Of a stretch of DNA of 64,000 nucleotides, positions 63,497 to 64,000 are shown piece after piece (position 1 is the first letter of the stretch; each line of letters opens with the position of its first letter). The notes under the pieces are model-generated. The model was not told the DNA's origin. It saw only the letters and a list, made by a program, of their open reading frames with translations, and did not search any database. This DNA comes from Microbispora corallina (GTDB taxonomy: Bacteria > Actinomycetota > Actinomycetes > Streptosporangiales > Streptosporangiaceae): NCBI RefSeq assembly GCF_016863035.1, contig NZ_BOOC01000013.1:124001-188000 (forward strand). Reading direction: 5' to 3'. A program made the translations under genes and the position numbers.

Positions 63497-64000
63497 GTGC
63501 GCGGCCGCACCCCTCTCCTCGGCCTGCTGGCCCTCCTGCTCCTCGGCGTGCTCGCGCCCCTGCCGGCGCGGGCGGCCTCCGGGGTGCTGCGCACGCCGGA
63601 GTGCCAGGGCGACTGGCTGCCGGCCACCCCCACGTCGCCGGACATCATGAACGGCAAGCTGTCGTTCCTCGACCTGCCGGCCGTGTCCATCGGCAAGCAG
63701 GTCGACTGGCGCATGGACCCGTACAAGAACCGGTCCTGGGAGATGATGTTCCAGTCGCTGCGGTGGGTGGGCCGCCTGGTGGCCGACTACGAGTCGACGG
63801 GCCGCGACGACTACCTGTCCCGGGCGACCGAGCTCGCCAGGGACTGGGTGGCGCGCAACCCGCCCGGCGGGCGCACCACCAGCCCGTACGCCTGGTCGGA
63901 GCACCCGATCGCGCTGCGCGCGCCCGCCCTGGTCTGCCTGAGCAGGCACGTTCCCGACCGCTGGCTGAAGGACAGCCTGGCCGTCCACGCGAAGATGCTG
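63497..64000 (+). CDS. Heparinase II/III-like secreted protein, 5' part
   Basis: 168 codons to the window edge, open to the end. A signal peptide (LLGLLALLLLGVLAPLPARAA) is followed by PDIMNGKLSFLDLP and WEMMFQSLRWVGRLVADY, resembling the N-terminal helical domain of heparinase II/III polysaccharide lyases, with PYAWSEHPIALRA also typical. AAAGGA lies 6 bases before the GTG start. The catalytic region lies outside the window. Confidence 0.78.
   Translation, partial: MRGRTPLLGLLALLLLGVLAPLPARAASGVLRTPECQGDWLPATPTSPDIMNGKLSFLDLPAVSIGKQVDWRMDPYKNRSWEMMFQSLRWVGRLVADYESTGRDDYLSRATELARDWVARNPPGGRTTSPYAWSEHPIALRAPALVCLSRHVPDRWLKDSLAVHAKML

Noticed and set aside
1-64000. CRISPR arrays, insertion sequences, prophage genes and attachment-site repeats
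   Set aside because: No regularly spaced direct repeats with unique spacers, transposase or phage structural genes were found.

Overview
The window is chromosomal DNA from a very GC-rich actinobacterium. GTG and TTG starts are common, third codon positions are almost all G or C, and there is an IdeR/DtxR-type iron box, a SigR/SigH-like ECF factor, F420 biosynthesis (CofC), an MhuD-like heme oxygenase and an NdgR-like IclR regulator. From memory, the gene order matches the Streptomyces coelicolor stretch gltX - ndgR - leuCD - hup - gpsA/ddl - thiL - thiD - rpmB - recG - coaD - rpmF - rnc - mutM - smc - ftsY. The extra genes between these blocks suggest a relative such as Streptosporangiaceae rather than Streptomyces itself; that assignment is inference. 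No prophage, insertion sequence, CRISPR array or obvious biosynthetic cluster was seen.

Layout. 1-8.3 kb: the 3' end of typA, a secreted SodC-like protein, a DUF2461 gene, a HerA-like ATPase coupled to a lipoprotein polysaccharide deacetylase, an XRE-cupin regulator divergent from a frameshifted DMT transporter, and an orphan SigR-like sigma factor. 8.5-13.7 kb: a Cds1-like cysteine desulfhydrase, then a complete siderophore-iron ABC transporter (binding lipoprotein, fused double permease, ATPase) arranged around a near-perfect iron box. 13.7-28.1 kb: a dense housekeeping block, almost all on the minus strand: ftsY, smc, a small coiled-coil gene, acyP, mutM, rnc, rpmF, yceD, coaD, rsmD, recG and a FakA-like gene, with rpmB divergent.

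28.1-36.7 kb is an accessory block lying between rpmB and thiD, which are close neighbours in Streptomyces. It holds an MFS pump, a SRPBCC-ArsR coupled pair, then three successive divergent regulator/oxidoreductase pairs (TetR/NmrA, GlxA/MDR, HxlR/LLM) and a small secreted ricin-type protein. 36.7-46.0 kb returns to conserved genes: thiD, thiL, a single-domain Lrp-type protein, DUF3515, ddl, a transsulfuration enzyme, gpsA, plsC and cofC, interrupted by a membrane-anchored protein with a CBM2-like domain. 46.1-48.5 kb is an MFS/TetR pair with a striking operator array. 48.5-64 kb holds hup, leuDC with divergent ndgR, an acidic protein of unknown function, MgtC-like and PoxB-like genes, a tRNA-Gln/tRNA-Glu/tRNA-Glu cluster, an M3 peptidase, gltX, a FAH-family gene, an MhuD-like protein with a His-rich insert, an HD protein, an isochorismatase-like hydrolase and the start of a heparinase II/III-like gene.

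I saw no clear new multi-gene system. The strongest unusual signals are regulatory: a 59-bp inverted repeat between nmrA and tetR, a mixed array of six 11-bp and two 14-bp repeats at the MFS/tetR junction, and a plus-strand terminator in the recG-rsmD gap with no gene to serve. At protein level they are a SodC lacking two zinc ligands, a fused iron permease, a His-rich MhuD variant and the run of redox gene/regulator modules.
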